NCBI RefSeq assembly: GCF_900299535.1
Contig: NZ_OMKE01000007.1
Span: 131,501 to 195,500, forward strand
Source of the DNA: Aquimarina aquimarini
GTDB taxonomy: Bacteria > Bacteroidota > Bacteroidia > Flavobacteriales > Flavobacteriaceae
Direction: 5' to 3'
Length of the DNA stretch: 64,000 nt
In this document: piece after piece, positions 54,357-62,172 of the stretch
Layout: each line of letters starts with the position of its first letter
Position numbering within the stretch: the first letter of the stretch is position 1
Position numbers and translations under genes: made by a program
The notes under the pieces: model-generated
What the model was told of the DNA's origin: nothing
The model's database searches: none
The model's input: the letters and a program-made list of their open reading frames with translations, nothing else

Positions 54357-55025
54357 ATGGGGCCTGGTGACCCCGAATTGCTAACGCTCAAAGCCCTGAG
54401 AATATTAAAAGAAGCAGATCTTATTTTTTATCCAGGGTCTATTACCAAAGGACAGAAAAAAAGTTTTGTATATCCCATATTACAATACCACAGATTAGAA
54501 GATAAGGAACTAATAGGCTTTTTTCTAAAAATGTCTAATAATAGAGAAGAAGCCACAGAAACATATGCCGCGACAGCAAAAAAAATTGAAGCAGCATATC
54601 ACTCAGGAAAAAGAATAGCTATTGTATGCGAAGGAGATATTAGTTTGTATGCCTCCTTCTCTTACCTGTTAGCACAATTACAAGAATCAAAATTGCCAAT
54701 ATCTTTGATTCCTGGTATAAATTCTTTTTCAATGGGAGCGGCACAACATCAAGTACCGCTAAGTTTGCTTAATGATAAAATAGCAATAGTACCCAGAGTA
54801 AAAAATATAGAAGAAATTACTCAGTATTTTAGTGATTTTGATACCATTGTACTCATGAAAATCAGATCAGGGTGGAGCAATTTTTATACAGAACTATTAC
54901 AAAAGGATTGGAACTATTATTATTGTGAACGTTTAGGCACACAACAAGAATATATCACCACCGATATCACCACATTAGAACATAGAGAAATTCCTTATTT
55001 CTCATTAATGATAATTAAGAAATAA
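54357..55025 (+). CDS. cobI: Precorrin-2 C20-methyltransferase (CobI/CbiL)
   Basis: Methylates C20 of precorrin-2 or its cobalt form with S-adenosylmethionine. The tetrapyrrole methylase fold shows MGPGDPELLTLKALRIL with the SAM loop, IAIVCEGDISLYASFSYL, and LIPGINSFSMGAA, a CbiL pattern. The first standard start (54357) is inside the GPGDP loop and would delete the first beta-strand. In frame just upstream the codons read I-D-L-H-T-I-H-G-I-A, as in full-length homologs, so the real start is likely ATA at 54327 (overlapping the previous TAG) or ATT at 54342. The coordinate given here is therefore the minimum extent. Confidence 0.9.
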   Translation: MGPGDPELLTLKALRILKEADLIFYPGSITKGQKKSFVYPILQYHRLEDKELIGFFLKMSNNREEATETYAATAKKIEAAYHSGKRIAIVCEGDISLYASFSYLLAQLQESKLPISLIPGINSFSMGAAQHQVPLSLLNDKIAIVPRVKNIEEITQYFSDFDTIVLMKIRSGWSNFYTELLQKDWNYYYCERLGTQQEYITTDITTLEHREIPYFSLMIIKK

Positions 55026-55059
55026 TACGATAACAATAATCGTTAAACACAAAGATCAG

Positions 55060-56415
55060 ATGATCAAAGTTGTAGGGTTAGGCCCCGGACATTCAGACTA
55101 TATAATCCCAATGGCAACACAAGCCATATCACAAGCCACAGTTATTATTGGCTATCATTATTATTTTCAGTTTATACAGCATCTCATACAACCCGATGCA
55201 TTATGCATCGGTAAAGAATTGAGTGAAGAAGAAAAAAGAGCAGATATCGCCATACAACATGCCCTAGAAGGAGAAGATGTAGTGGTGATCGGTTCTGGTG
55301 ATGCCAGTATATATGCAATGGCATCTATTGTGTATCAAAAAGTAGCAGAACAACAAGTAGATATCCCTGTAGAAACAATACCAGGGATATCAGCATTTAT
55401 TACTGCAGGAAGCAAGCTAGGAGCTATTTTAGGGCATGATTTCTGTTGCATCTCATTATCAGATTTGATGACCCCATGGACCACCATACAAAAACGAATC
55501 CATGCGGCCGCTATGGGAGATTTTGTAACAGGGCTATACAATCCCAGAAGCAAAAAACGCTATTGGCAACTACAAACCTTAAAAGAGATATACCTGCAAT
55601 ATCGTTCTGCGGCAACACCCGTAGCCATATGCAAGCAATTAGGACGCGTAGAAGAAGAAATTAAAATCACTACCCTAGGAGACTTTGATATAAATGAGGT
55701 AGATATGTTTTGTGTCGTATTGATAGGAAACAGTCAAACATTTAGGCATAAAGACAATCTAGTAACCCCAAGAGGATATCTAAACAGAAAACCAGAAACA
55801 GGAGAAGAGATACAGCAAGCCAGTTTTAGAGAGATACTCAATAATATACCCTCAAATTCACTAGCCAGTGATGCTTTATGGGCAGCCATACGATGTATTC
55901 ATACCTCGGGAGACTTTGAGTATATCAACTATCTACAAACCTCAGAAAAAGCCATAGCAAATTGGCATGAATATCTCAAGAACGGAGGACCTATTGTAAC
56001 AGATGTAACCATGGTTCAAGCAGGAATAACCAGAGCATATACAACCAAATATAAAAACCAGGTAATCTGTATGCTCAATGATAAAGAAGCGCTAGAAGTA
56101 GCCGCAAAAGAAGGATTGACACGCTCACAAGCAGGGATAAAAGTAGCCGCAAAAAAATATCCAGATGCCCTATTTGTAATCGGTAATGCACCCACCGCAT
56201 TAATCGAGATAGTAGACCAGATACAAGAAGGAACACTATCACCGGCAGGAGTCATTGGCGCGCCAGTAGGATTTATCAATGTGATAGAATCCAAAGAAAG
56301 ACTCAAGACAATACAACATTTGCCATATGCATTGATTACCGAAAAAAGAGGAGGAAGCAATTTTGCCGCCGCCATAGTTAATGCCGCATTTACACTCGAC
56401 GAAGCAAAAATATAA
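55060..56415 (+). CDS. cobJ-cbiC: Fused precorrin-3B C17-methyltransferase / precorrin-8X methylmutase
   Basis: A 451-residue two-domain corrin enzyme. The N-terminal half, about residues 1-240, is CobJ/CbiH: VGLGPGHSDYIIPMA, IGSGDASIYAMASI, ETIPGISAF and GLYNPRSKKRYWQL. The C-terminal half, about 250-451, is CobH/CbiC: IRCIHTSGDFEYI with the catalytic His, GGPIVTDVTMVQAGI, IGAPVGFINVIESK and RGGSNFAAAIVNAAF. It performs ring contraction/methylation at C17 and the C11-to-C12 methyl shift, two non-adjacent steps joined in one chain. BluB starts 6 bp later. Confidence 0.93.
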   Translation: MIKVVGLGPGHSDYIIPMATQAISQATVIIGYHYYFQFIQHLIQPDALCIGKELSEEEKRADIAIQHALEGEDVVVIGSGDASIYAMASIVYQKVAEQQVDIPVETIPGISAFITAGSKLGAILGHDFCCISLSDLMTPWTTIQKRIHAAAMGDFVTGLYNPRSKKRYWQLQTLKEIYLQYRSAATPVAICKQLGRVEEEIKITTLGDFDINEVDMFCVVLIGNSQTFRHKDNLVTPRGYLNRKPETGEEIQQASFREILNNIPSNSLASDALWAAIRCIHTSGDFEYINYLQTSEKAIANWHEYLKNGGPIVTDVTMVQAGITRAYTTKYKNQVICMLNDKEALEVAAKEGLTRSQAGIKVAAKKYPDALFVIGNAPTALIEIVDQIQEGTLSPAGVIGAPVGFINVIESKERLKTIQHLPYALITEKRGGSNFAAAIVNAAFTLDEAKI

Positions 56416-56421
56416 GAAAAT

Positions 56422-57078
56422 ATGAAGGAGCCACAACGTATTTTTACCAATGAAGAACAACAACTATTAGAAGAAATACTAATGCATCGCAGAGATGTAC
56501 GAGGAAATCACTTTCTCGATACACCCATATCTCAGGAAGCCATAGATAAAATTATCGATGCAGGATTAACCGCTCCTTCTGTTGGGTTCTCGCAACCCTG
56601 GGAATTTGTATTGATCAAAGATCAAGAAACAAAGCAAGCCATAAAAGAAACCTTTTCTGAGGAAACGGAGCGTGCTGCCATGCAATTTGCAGATGAAAAA
56701 CAAAGAGAATATATCAAGCTCAAACTAGAAGGTATTTTAGAATCCCCTCTCAATATGGCAGTATTTTATAAGCCCAAAGGAGAACCCGTACTAGGACAAA
56801 CCAGTATGCCCAATATGGGGAAATACAGTGTAGTCTGTGCCATTCAAAATATGTGGCTTATGGCAAGATCATTAAATATAGGAATGGGATGGGTAAGTAT
56901 CCTTGATCCAGAAAAAGTAAAACAAACACTAGGAGCTCCCCAAGAAAATCAATTAATAGGATATCTCTGTTTTGGATATACCGATATGTTCTATAACCAA
57001 CCAGAATTAGAACTAAAAAAATGGGACAGAAGAAAACTTACAAAAGAAGTAGTGATTCATGAGAAGTATACAGGATGA
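56422..57078 (+). CDS. bluB: 5,6-dimethylbenzimidazole synthase BluB
   Basis: A 218-residue nitroreductase-fold enzyme that breaks FMN with oxygen to make the lower ligand of cobalamin. BluB marks are HRRDVRGNHFLDTPIS near residue 25, APSVGFSQPWEFVLI near residue 50, GMGWVSILDPEKV near 155 and the GYLCFGYTDMFYNQPELE end. It lies 6 bp after cobJ-cbiC in the same unit. Since it needs O2, lower-ligand synthesis here is aerobic even though cbiG marks the anaerobic corrin route. Confidence 0.93.
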   Translation: MKEPQRIFTNEEQQLLEEILMHRRDVRGNHFLDTPISQEAIDKIIDAGLTAPSVGFSQPWEFVLIKDQETKQAIKETFSEETERAAMQFADEKQREYIKLKLEGILESPLNMAVFYKPKGEPVLGQTSMPNMGKYSVVCAIQNMWLMARSLNIGMGWVSILDPEKVKQTLGAPQENQLIGYLCFGYTDMFYNQPELELKKWDRRKLTKEVVIHEKYTG

Positions 57079-57206
57079 TTAGACTTAGTGTAAGTCATAA
57101 CATTTTATAGATGAGTTAGAAATTTTATAAGGGTTAAAAAAAGAAAAATAAAAAGTAACATTTTTCATTCTACCGACATATATAGAAAATATATCAAAAG
57201 AAAGAA

Positions 57207-58100
57207 ATGAAAAATACGATACTAATTGTTATTATACTTACTACATTTTTAGGAAGTAATGCACAAGAAAATAAAATAGGACCAACAGGTAATATTGGAA
57301 TAGGAACAAATACTCCATCACCATCAGCACTATTAGAAATAAGGCAGCAAGAAGATCCTAGCTCGGATAAAGGGCTGATTATTTCGGAGCCAAATAACAG
57401 TCAGAAGATCTATCTACATCTTGCAGACAATACACATGGTGAATATGGTTATTTTCATTTGGGGGGAGAAACAAAACTTAGAGGTAATGGAGTGCATTCT
57501 TCATTTGATGGTGCTTTAGGGATAGGAACTACATATCCATCGGCACTATTAGAAATAAGACAGAAAGAGAATCCTAATTCAGATAGAGGACTTGTTATTT
57601 CGGAGCCAAATAACAGTCAGAAAATCTATTTACATCTTGCAGACAACGCAAGTGGTGAATATGGTTATTTTCATTTGGGGGGAGAAACAAAGCTTAGAGG
57701 TAATGGAGTGCATTCTTCATTTGATGGTGCTTTAGGGATAGGAGTCACCAATCCAGGTTCATGGAAATTAGCAGTTAATGGTAAGATTAGAGCAAAAGAA
57801 ATTAAAGTAGAAACAGGATGGGCTGACTTTGTCTTTTATGATGATTATAAATTGCCTACACTTCAGGAAGTAGAAAATCATATAAAAGAAAAAGGACATT
57901 TAAAAGATATTCCTAGTGCTAAGGAAGTTGAAGAAAATGGAATCTTTTTAGGGCAAATGGATTCTAAGTTATTGCAAAAAATAGAAGAATTAACTCTTTA
58001 TACTATAGCACAAGAAAATAAAATTAAGGAATTAGAGTCACTAAACAAAAAACTACTTGAATTACAGTTAAGACTTGAAAAGTTAGAGTCAGAAAAATAA
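57207..58100 (+). CDS. Secreted fibre-like protein with a 72-residue tandem repeat
   Basis: A 297-residue protein with a signal peptide (about 1-19, ending SNA-QE). Two 72-residue repeats lie at about residues 39-182, each opening with PSALLEIRQ and containing SEPNNSQKIYLHLAD, GEYGYFHLGGETKLRGNG and HSSFDGALGIG. The C-terminal part has the WADFVFYDDYKLPTLQEVE block and a coiled-coil tail (about 260-297). That tail block recurs in many Bacteroidota surface or tail-fibre-like proteins of unknown role. It splits the cobalamin run and shares no pathway with it. Confidence 0.7.
   Translation: MKNTILIVIILTTFLGSNAQENKIGPTGNIGIGTNTPSPSALLEIRQQEDPSSDKGLIISEPNNSQKIYLHLADNTHGEYGYFHLGGETKLRGNGVHSSFDGALGIGTTYPSALLEIRQKENPNSDRGLVISEPNNSQKIYLHLADNASGEYGYFHLGGETKLRGNGVHSSFDGALGIGVTNPGSWKLAVNGKIRAKEIKVETGWADFVFYDDYKLPTLQEVENHIKEKGHLKDIPSAKEVEENGIFLGQMDSKLLQKIEELTLYTIAQENKIKELESLNKKLLELQLRLEKLESEK
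57321..57752 (+). repeat. Two-copy 216-bp tandem repeat inside the fibre-like gene
   Basis: Copy 1 is 57321-57536 and copy 2 is 57537-57752. Stretches of about 40 and 50 bases are identical between the copies, including silent sites, which points to recent duplication or conversion. Confidence 0.85.
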
Positions 58101-58171
58101 AGTAAGAGCAGACTCCTGTTCTTGTGCTCAAATTACCATCAAAACTCAGTATCCACTATAAATGTAAAACA

Positions 58172-58205
58172 GTAAAATGATAAAGTAAAAGTGTCTCAAT
58201 TCTAA
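58172..58205 (+). repeat. 34-bp noncoding repeat, copy A
   Basis: It begins GTAAAATGATAAAGTAAAAG and ends CTCAATTCTAA. Copy B at 59005-59038 differs at one base. A shorter TATAAATGTAAAAC match precedes both copies. Confidence 0.75.
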
Positions 58206-58321
58206 TTTACTCAATAGTATCTTTTAAATACAAGATTACTCCACTATATAAATGTTGGTATAGACCAAGAATTAAAGTGAAAAGAAGTTCGAGTTTTGTA
58301 GTAACATTAAAAAAACAATGT

Positions 58322-58768
58322 ATGGTTAAAACAAAATTTATACTTCTCCTAGTAGTAGGACTGCTTGCAAGCAGTATGTATTCACAGCAAAAAGATACTA
58401 TGACCAATCAAGAAATCGTTAAAAAGTTTTTAAACGGATTTAATGATCCAGCCAGAATTCAAGAATCATTAAGAGTACTCGCAGATGATTACAAGTTTAA
58501 AAACCCGATGGTAGAGCTCAATTCAAAAGCTGAATTCATAGTATTGGCACAAGAAATAGGTACGGTATTAACGGGAGTTAATGTAATTAACACCGCAGAA
58601 AACGGTAATTGGGTAGCCGCCTATTATGAATTTAAATCCTCGATACCAGGCTTAGAAAGTAATATGGCATCAGAATGGTTCAGATTAGAAAAAGGGATCA
58701 TTCAAGAATCTCATTTAATTTATGATGCTTCTGGGTGGAGAAAAATATATGAGCAAATAAAAAAATAA
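58322..58768 (+). CDS. Secreted SnoaL-like (NTF2-fold) protein
   Basis: About 148 residues with a signal peptide (1-21, ending MYS-QQ). The mature part looks like a SnoaL/NTF2 cone-shaped domain: NQEIVKKFLNGFNDPARIQESLRVLADDYKFKNPM at the start, then strands NGNWVAAYYEFKSSIPG and ASEWFRLEKGIIQESHLIYD. Such domains bind small molecules or act as isomerases; no catalytic set is evident. I start at ATG 58322, since residues before it lack a signal-peptide pattern. It is a single gene between noncoding stretches. Confidence 0.7.
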   Translation: MVKTKFILLLVVGLLASSMYSQQKDTMTNQEIVKKFLNGFNDPARIQESLRVLADDYKFKNPMVELNSKAEFIVLAQEIGTVLTGVNVINTAENGNWVAAYYEFKSSIPGLESNMASEWFRLEKGIIQESHLIYDASGWRKIYEQIKK

Positions 58769-58904
58769 AAACTACCTCTTTTTTCAAATTAAATTTCAAA
58801 AGATAACGGCTCTTAAACTCAGGGGTTGTTGTCTTTTGTCTTGATAATAGTTTATTCCTGTCAAAATAAGAATATCTTCAAATGTCTTGAGTATGAGGTG
58901 ATAC

Positions 58905-58950
58905 AAGAAACCGTATGTTCGTTCGTGCGGTTTTTCAGAATGCTAATGGA
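58905..58950. repeat. Dispersed hairpin element, copy D
   Basis: AACCGTATG at 58909-58917 pairs with CGTGCGGTT at 58924-58932 around a 6-nt loop, followed by TTT and TGCTAATGGA. A diverged copy lies at 60513-60558; in the best 30 bases 22 agree and most differences are transitions. Confidence 0.5.
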
Positions 58951-59004
58951 GGAAAATAGTATCTCGAGAACCCATTATAAATGTAAAACCGCAAAACTCT
59001 AAAT

Positions 59005-59038
59005 GTAAAATGATAAAGTAAAAGCGTCTCAATTCTAA
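59005..59038 (+). repeat. 34-bp noncoding repeat, copy B
   Basis: It matches copy A at 58172-58205 in 33 of 34 bases, same orientation. Confidence 0.75.
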
Positions 59039-59111
59039 ATACTATCTCTTAAATAATAAAGTAAAAAATATAGAACACCGAATACTGAACCCCCAATATC
59101 AAAGTTCGCCA

Positions 59112-59138
59112 ACTACTCACTACTCACTACTCACTACT
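59112..59138. repeat. 7-bp microsatellite
   Basis: ACTACTC is repeated 3.9 times in tandem. Too short and regular for a CRISPR array; no spacers. Confidence 0.85.
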
Positions 59139-59287
59139 ATCTATCTTTTAAAATATATCGAGAACAAATTATTTTACGACAAAAACTTATATTAAATTCA
59201 TGTCAACCAGAAAATAAAAGAGTCTAAAAATGCAATAAATTAAAAAAGCATCGTCTTTTTAATCAAAGACCCTTCATAAAAGGTTTA

Positions 59288-59833
59288 ATGGATTTAGAAT
59301 CAGAAAATAGTAGAAAACTTAAAGATTTTTTTGGAAGAGAATATGAATCTCTCAAAAGGTATGTGAGCACTAAAATCAGTGACACAGCCAATCGGGATGC
59401 AGAAGATATAATCCAAGATGTAGCTTTGAAGCTATTTTCGGGAGCAGATAGGTATGCACCAATTAACAATGTAGCAGGTTTTGTTTACAGATCGATCAAA
59501 AACAAAATCATAGACGTTATGCGAACTACAAAAAAGACCAATTCTGTAGATACAGATAAAGACTTATTAGAATTAGCAGAAGCATTACATCAATCAAACG
59601 ATAATTATACCTCTGATCAGATGATAGCAGTATTAAAAACTTGCATCCAGCAGCTAAAACCAGCTTATAAAGACATCATTATAGCAGTAGATTTTGAAGG
59701 ATATACCTATAGAGAGATTTCGAGAGAAACAGGAATATCGATAGGAACGCTAATGTCTAGAAGACATAGAGCCGTTGGAATATTATATAAAAAAATAGAA
59801 TTAGAAATTAATAAAAAAAACAGGAAATCATGA
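59288..59833 (+). CDS. RNA polymerase sigma-70 family (ECF-like) factor
   Basis: A 181-residue sigma factor. Region 2 covers about residues 10-85: EYESLKRYVSTKI, then DAEDIIQDVALKLFSGAD and an NNVAGFVYRSIKNKIIDVMR helix. Region 4 covers about 115-170: LKPAYKDIIIAVDFEGYTYREISRETGISIGTLMSRRHRAV. No anti-sigma gene of the FecR or zinc-finger type is adjacent. The next gene, a two-helix membrane protein, overlaps its stop (ATGA), so that protein may regulate it. Confidence 0.9.
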   Translation: MDLESENSRKLKDFFGREYESLKRYVSTKISDTANRDAEDIIQDVALKLFSGADRYAPINNVAGFVYRSIKNKIIDVMRTTKKTNSVDTDKDLLELAEALHQSNDNYTSDQMIAVLKTCIQQLKPAYKDIIIAVDFEGYTYREISRETGISIGTLMSRRHRAVGILYKKIELEINKKNRKS

Positions 59834-60246
59834 CAAGCTTTTTCACTCATAAGTTCAGAGAAAAATCACCGATAGAGATTGTAGGAATAATTATTTTTGG
59901 TGTAATTGCCATTACAGGATTAGCCATTTTATTTGGTTTTGTAATCATGTGGTTATGGAATTGGCTAATGCCAGATATTTTTGGACTCACTACCCTTACA
60001 TACTGGCAAGCAGTAGGCTTGTTTATACTCCTCAAAATATTTCTTGGAGGTTGTTGTGGCGGTAGTAGCAAAAGCTCGTCGAAAAAATCAAAAGATGAAT
60101 GTAAGAAAGATTCGAAAACTGATTTTTCAAAGTGGAAATACTATGATAAATTTTGGAAAGAAGAAGGAGATCAACATTACAAACAATATATAGAACGACA
60201 ATTAAACCAAGCCCCAGAAGACCCCTCAGAATCAGATGTAGAATAA
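59830..60246 (+). CDS. Small two-helix membrane protein next to sigma factor
   Basis: A 138-residue protein. Helices lie at about residues 16-42 (IVGIIIFGVIAITGLAILFG) and 55-78. Between and around them is a conserved-looking WLWNWLMPDIFGLTTLTYWQ segment, then a GGCCGG turn. The C-terminal 60 residues are charged and probably cytosolic. I recall similar small proteins beside sigma factors in other bacteria, but their function is not known to me. The ATG overlaps the sigma stop by 4 bp, so translation is likely coupled. Confidence 0.75.
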   Translation: MTSFFTHKFREKSPIEIVGIIIFGVIAITGLAILFGFVIMWLWNWLMPDIFGLTTLTYWQAVGLFILLKIFLGGCCGGSSKSSSKKSKDECKKDSKTDFSKWKYYDKFWKEEGDQHYKQYIERQLNQAPEDPSESDVE

Positions 60247-60257
60247 TATTAAACCTT

Positions 60258-60479
60258 ATGATGGAGTTACTAATATTTCAGACAGATATTAAGACAAAGA
60301 AAAAAGTGAAATCCTTAAAACCAGTATTAAGCAATCATTCAGACATTATCGACTGGTCAATTGATCTCGAAGATATTGATAATGTACTTAGAATTGAAGC
60401 CACAGCAAACCTATCAGAAAAAGAAGTCATAGATCTGTTACAAGTAGAAGGCTTTTGTATTGAGACATTACCAGATTAA
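60258..60479 (+). CDS. Small HMA-like protein lacking CxxC
   Basis: A 73-residue protein whose strand-helix-strand-strand-helix-strand order resembles the ferredoxin-like heavy-metal-associated fold: LLIFQTDI, KKKVKSLKPVLSNH, IIDWSIDLED, NVLRIEATA, SEKEVIDLLQVEG and FCIETLPD. The loop that would hold the metal CxxC reads TDIKTKK, so metal binding there is not expected. It starts 11 bp after the membrane-protein gene and completes a three-gene unit with the sigma factor. The ATG at 60258 (tandem with 60261) is the only reasonable start. Confidence 0.7.
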   Translation: MMELLIFQTDIKTKKKVKSLKPVLSNHSDIIDWSIDLEDIDNVLRIEATANLSEKEVIDLLQVEGFCIETLPD

Positions 60480-60854
60480 AAAAGAAGTGCCGTTACAGAT
60501 TAGAATCCATATAAGAAAACACAATATCTGTTCGAGTGATTTTTTGGAATACTAATAGAAAAAATTTGTAGACAACCAACCATCTCGCCACTTCATTTTC
60601 TGCCCTCCCAATGCAGACTGAAAACCAAAAAGTACTTATTGCGTAGTGATATATTTCAGTCAGCCTACACTAGAATGACAAATGATCTGAAATACTGAAT
60701 ATTGAATATTGATTTTCTCAATTCTCAATTCTAATTACTCATTACTAAATAACAATCAACCAAATTTGATATAAATAATTGCAGACACCTTTTTATGTAT
60801 ATAAAACTCCCTAGCTTTGTAATCCCTGTCAAATTGATACAAGATTAATAGCAC
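60480..60854. other. 375-bp noncoding gap before cobL
   Basis: Holds the diverged copy of the hairpin element (60513-60558) and a run of CAATTCT microrepeats near 60718-60740 that recalls the 34-bp repeats. No cobalamin riboswitch is seen: a GCCACT string near 60587 lacks the rest of the B12 box context. A promoter for cobL should lie here but no exact TAnnTTTG box was found. Confidence 0.45.
60513..60558. repeat. Dispersed hairpin element, decayed copy E
   Basis: It aligns with 58905-58950 and shares AAGAAA, GTTCG, the T-tract and CTAAT. Most differences are G-to-A or C-to-T, so the stem is largely lost. Confidence 0.45.
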
Positions 60855-62060
60855 ATGATGATTTTTTATGTAATAGGTATTGCAAACAAACCCTCAGACT
60901 TTACAGAAGCACAACAGCAATATATATCAAAAATCAATGTATTTAGTGGCGGAAAACGTCATTATGAATTGGTTAAAAATTCGCTACCACAAGATCATCA
61001 ATGGATACCCATTCAATCCCCAATGGAAAAGGTATTTGAAGCCTATGAGGAAACAAACCAACCTATTGTTGTTTTTGCCTCAGGAAATCCACTGTTTTAT
61101 GGCTTCTCCAATACATTACAAAACAAATATCCCGATGCACAAATTATAACGACCCCTTATTTTAGTGCCATTCAGTTACTAGCAAATGCAATGAGTATCA
61201 ATAGTAATTCTCTGCAAACGATAAGTGTTCATGGCAGAGCATGGCAAGCACTAGATACAATTCTTATGCAGCAAAAAGAACTTATAGGAGTACTCACCGA
61301 TACCAAGAAAACACCAGCCCGTATTGCCAAGAGGATGCTAGATTACGGATATGATAATTATAAGATGTATGTAGGAGAAGATATAGAAGGAGCACAAGAA
61401 AAATTTTATGAGTTATCACTAGAAGAAGCCTCGGTAACAGAGTTCTATCCTTTGAACTGTATGTTACTTAAAAAAGAATCCCATAGACATATTGATTTTG
61501 GGATACAAGATCAGGATTTTATAGGATTGCCCAACAGGCCCAAAATGATTACCAAAATGCCAGTTCGGTTAACCACATTACATTTTCTAGACATTTTAAA
61601 AACAGAAACCTTTTGGGATATAGGGTTTTGCACAGGATCAGTAAGTATTGAAGCCAAATTAAGAAACCCCAAGATAGACGTAATCTCTTTTGAAAAAAGA
61701 CCCGAATGCAAAGACATTCTTATAGAAAACCAAAAACGCTTTGGCGTTCTTGGAATTGAGGCTGTAATGGGAGATTTTTTTGAACAAGACCTAAGTCGTT
61801 TTCCAACTCCTGACACCATATTTATAGGAGGACACGGGGGCAAACTAGAAGCATTATTTATCAAAATAGCCCCCTTTATACATCCTCAGACAACCATTGT
61901 AATCAATGCCGTACAAGAAAGCTCAATCCAAGCATTCAAAGCAGGATGCAAGCACATAGCATATAACATTGCAGAAGAATGTATCATAGCCGTAGATCAG
62001 CATAACTCAATAACCATACTCAAAGCAAAAAGTAACAAAACAACCATAAAAACACCCTAA
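60855..62060 (+). CDS. cobL: Precorrin-6B C5,15-methyltransferase, decarboxylating (CbiE-CbiT)
   Basis: A 401-residue fusion. The CbiE methylase domain covers about residues 1-205, with GGKRHYELV, VFASGNPLFYGF and VLTDTKKTPARIAKRML. The CbiT domain covers about 215-395: KMPVRLTTLHFLDIL, then WDIGFCTGSVSIEAKL (SAM motif I) and IFIGGHGGKLEALF. It methylates C5 and C15 and removes the acetate carboxyl at C12. It resumes the cobalamin series after the inserted block. The next gene starts 112 bp on. Confidence 0.94.
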   Translation: MMIFYVIGIANKPSDFTEAQQQYISKINVFSGGKRHYELVKNSLPQDHQWIPIQSPMEKVFEAYEETNQPIVVFASGNPLFYGFSNTLQNKYPDAQIITTPYFSAIQLLANAMSINSNSLQTISVHGRAWQALDTILMQQKELIGVLTDTKKTPARIAKRMLDYGYDNYKMYVGEDIEGAQEKFYELSLEEASVTEFYPLNCMLLKKESHRHIDFGIQDQDFIGLPNRPKMITKMPVRLTTLHFLDILKTETFWDIGFCTGSVSIEAKLRNPKIDVISFEKRPECKDILIENQKRFGVLGIEAVMGDFFEQDLSRFPTPDTIFIGGHGGKLEALFIKIAPFIHPQTTIVINAVQESSIQAFKAGCKHIAYNIAEECIIAVDQHNSITILKAKSNKTTIKTP

Positions 62061-62172
62061 ATCAAAGTAACTTCTGGTATCTTTGTCAATGATAGTAATA
62101 ACAGATAATTTGTTTTTATTACGGTAAAATCAAAATGATAAATAGCACAATAGCTTCTTCTAAGAAAAACAC

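Larger units (their letters stand above)
58769..59287. other. 519-bp repeat-bearing noncoding gap
   Basis: Contains a hairpin element (58905-58950) with a diverged copy near 60513, copy B of the 34-bp repeat (59005-59038) and a 7-bp microsatellite (59112-59138). No coding frame with a credible start was seen, and no transposase remnant. Confidence 0.5.

Noticed and set aside
58905..58940. Hairpin resembling the conserved CCGTATG-CGTACGG segment of group II introns
   Set aside because: No reverse transcriptase or maturase frame and no domain V-like hairpin are nearby; the match is one short stem and loop.
59112..59138. Short tandem repeat that could be taken for a CRISPR array
   Set aside because: The unit is 7 bp with no spacers and no cas genes are present; it is a microsatellite.
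60153..60257. Upstream extension of the small HMA-like gene overlapping the membrane-protein gene
   Set aside because: The added residues are an Arg-rich shadow of the overlapping frame; the tandem ATGs at 60258 and 60261 give a proper fold start.
60580..60640. GCCACT string before cobL that could suggest a cobalamin riboswitch
   Set aside because: The full B12-box and the other conserved core segments of the riboswitch are missing; the string alone is too short to mean anything.
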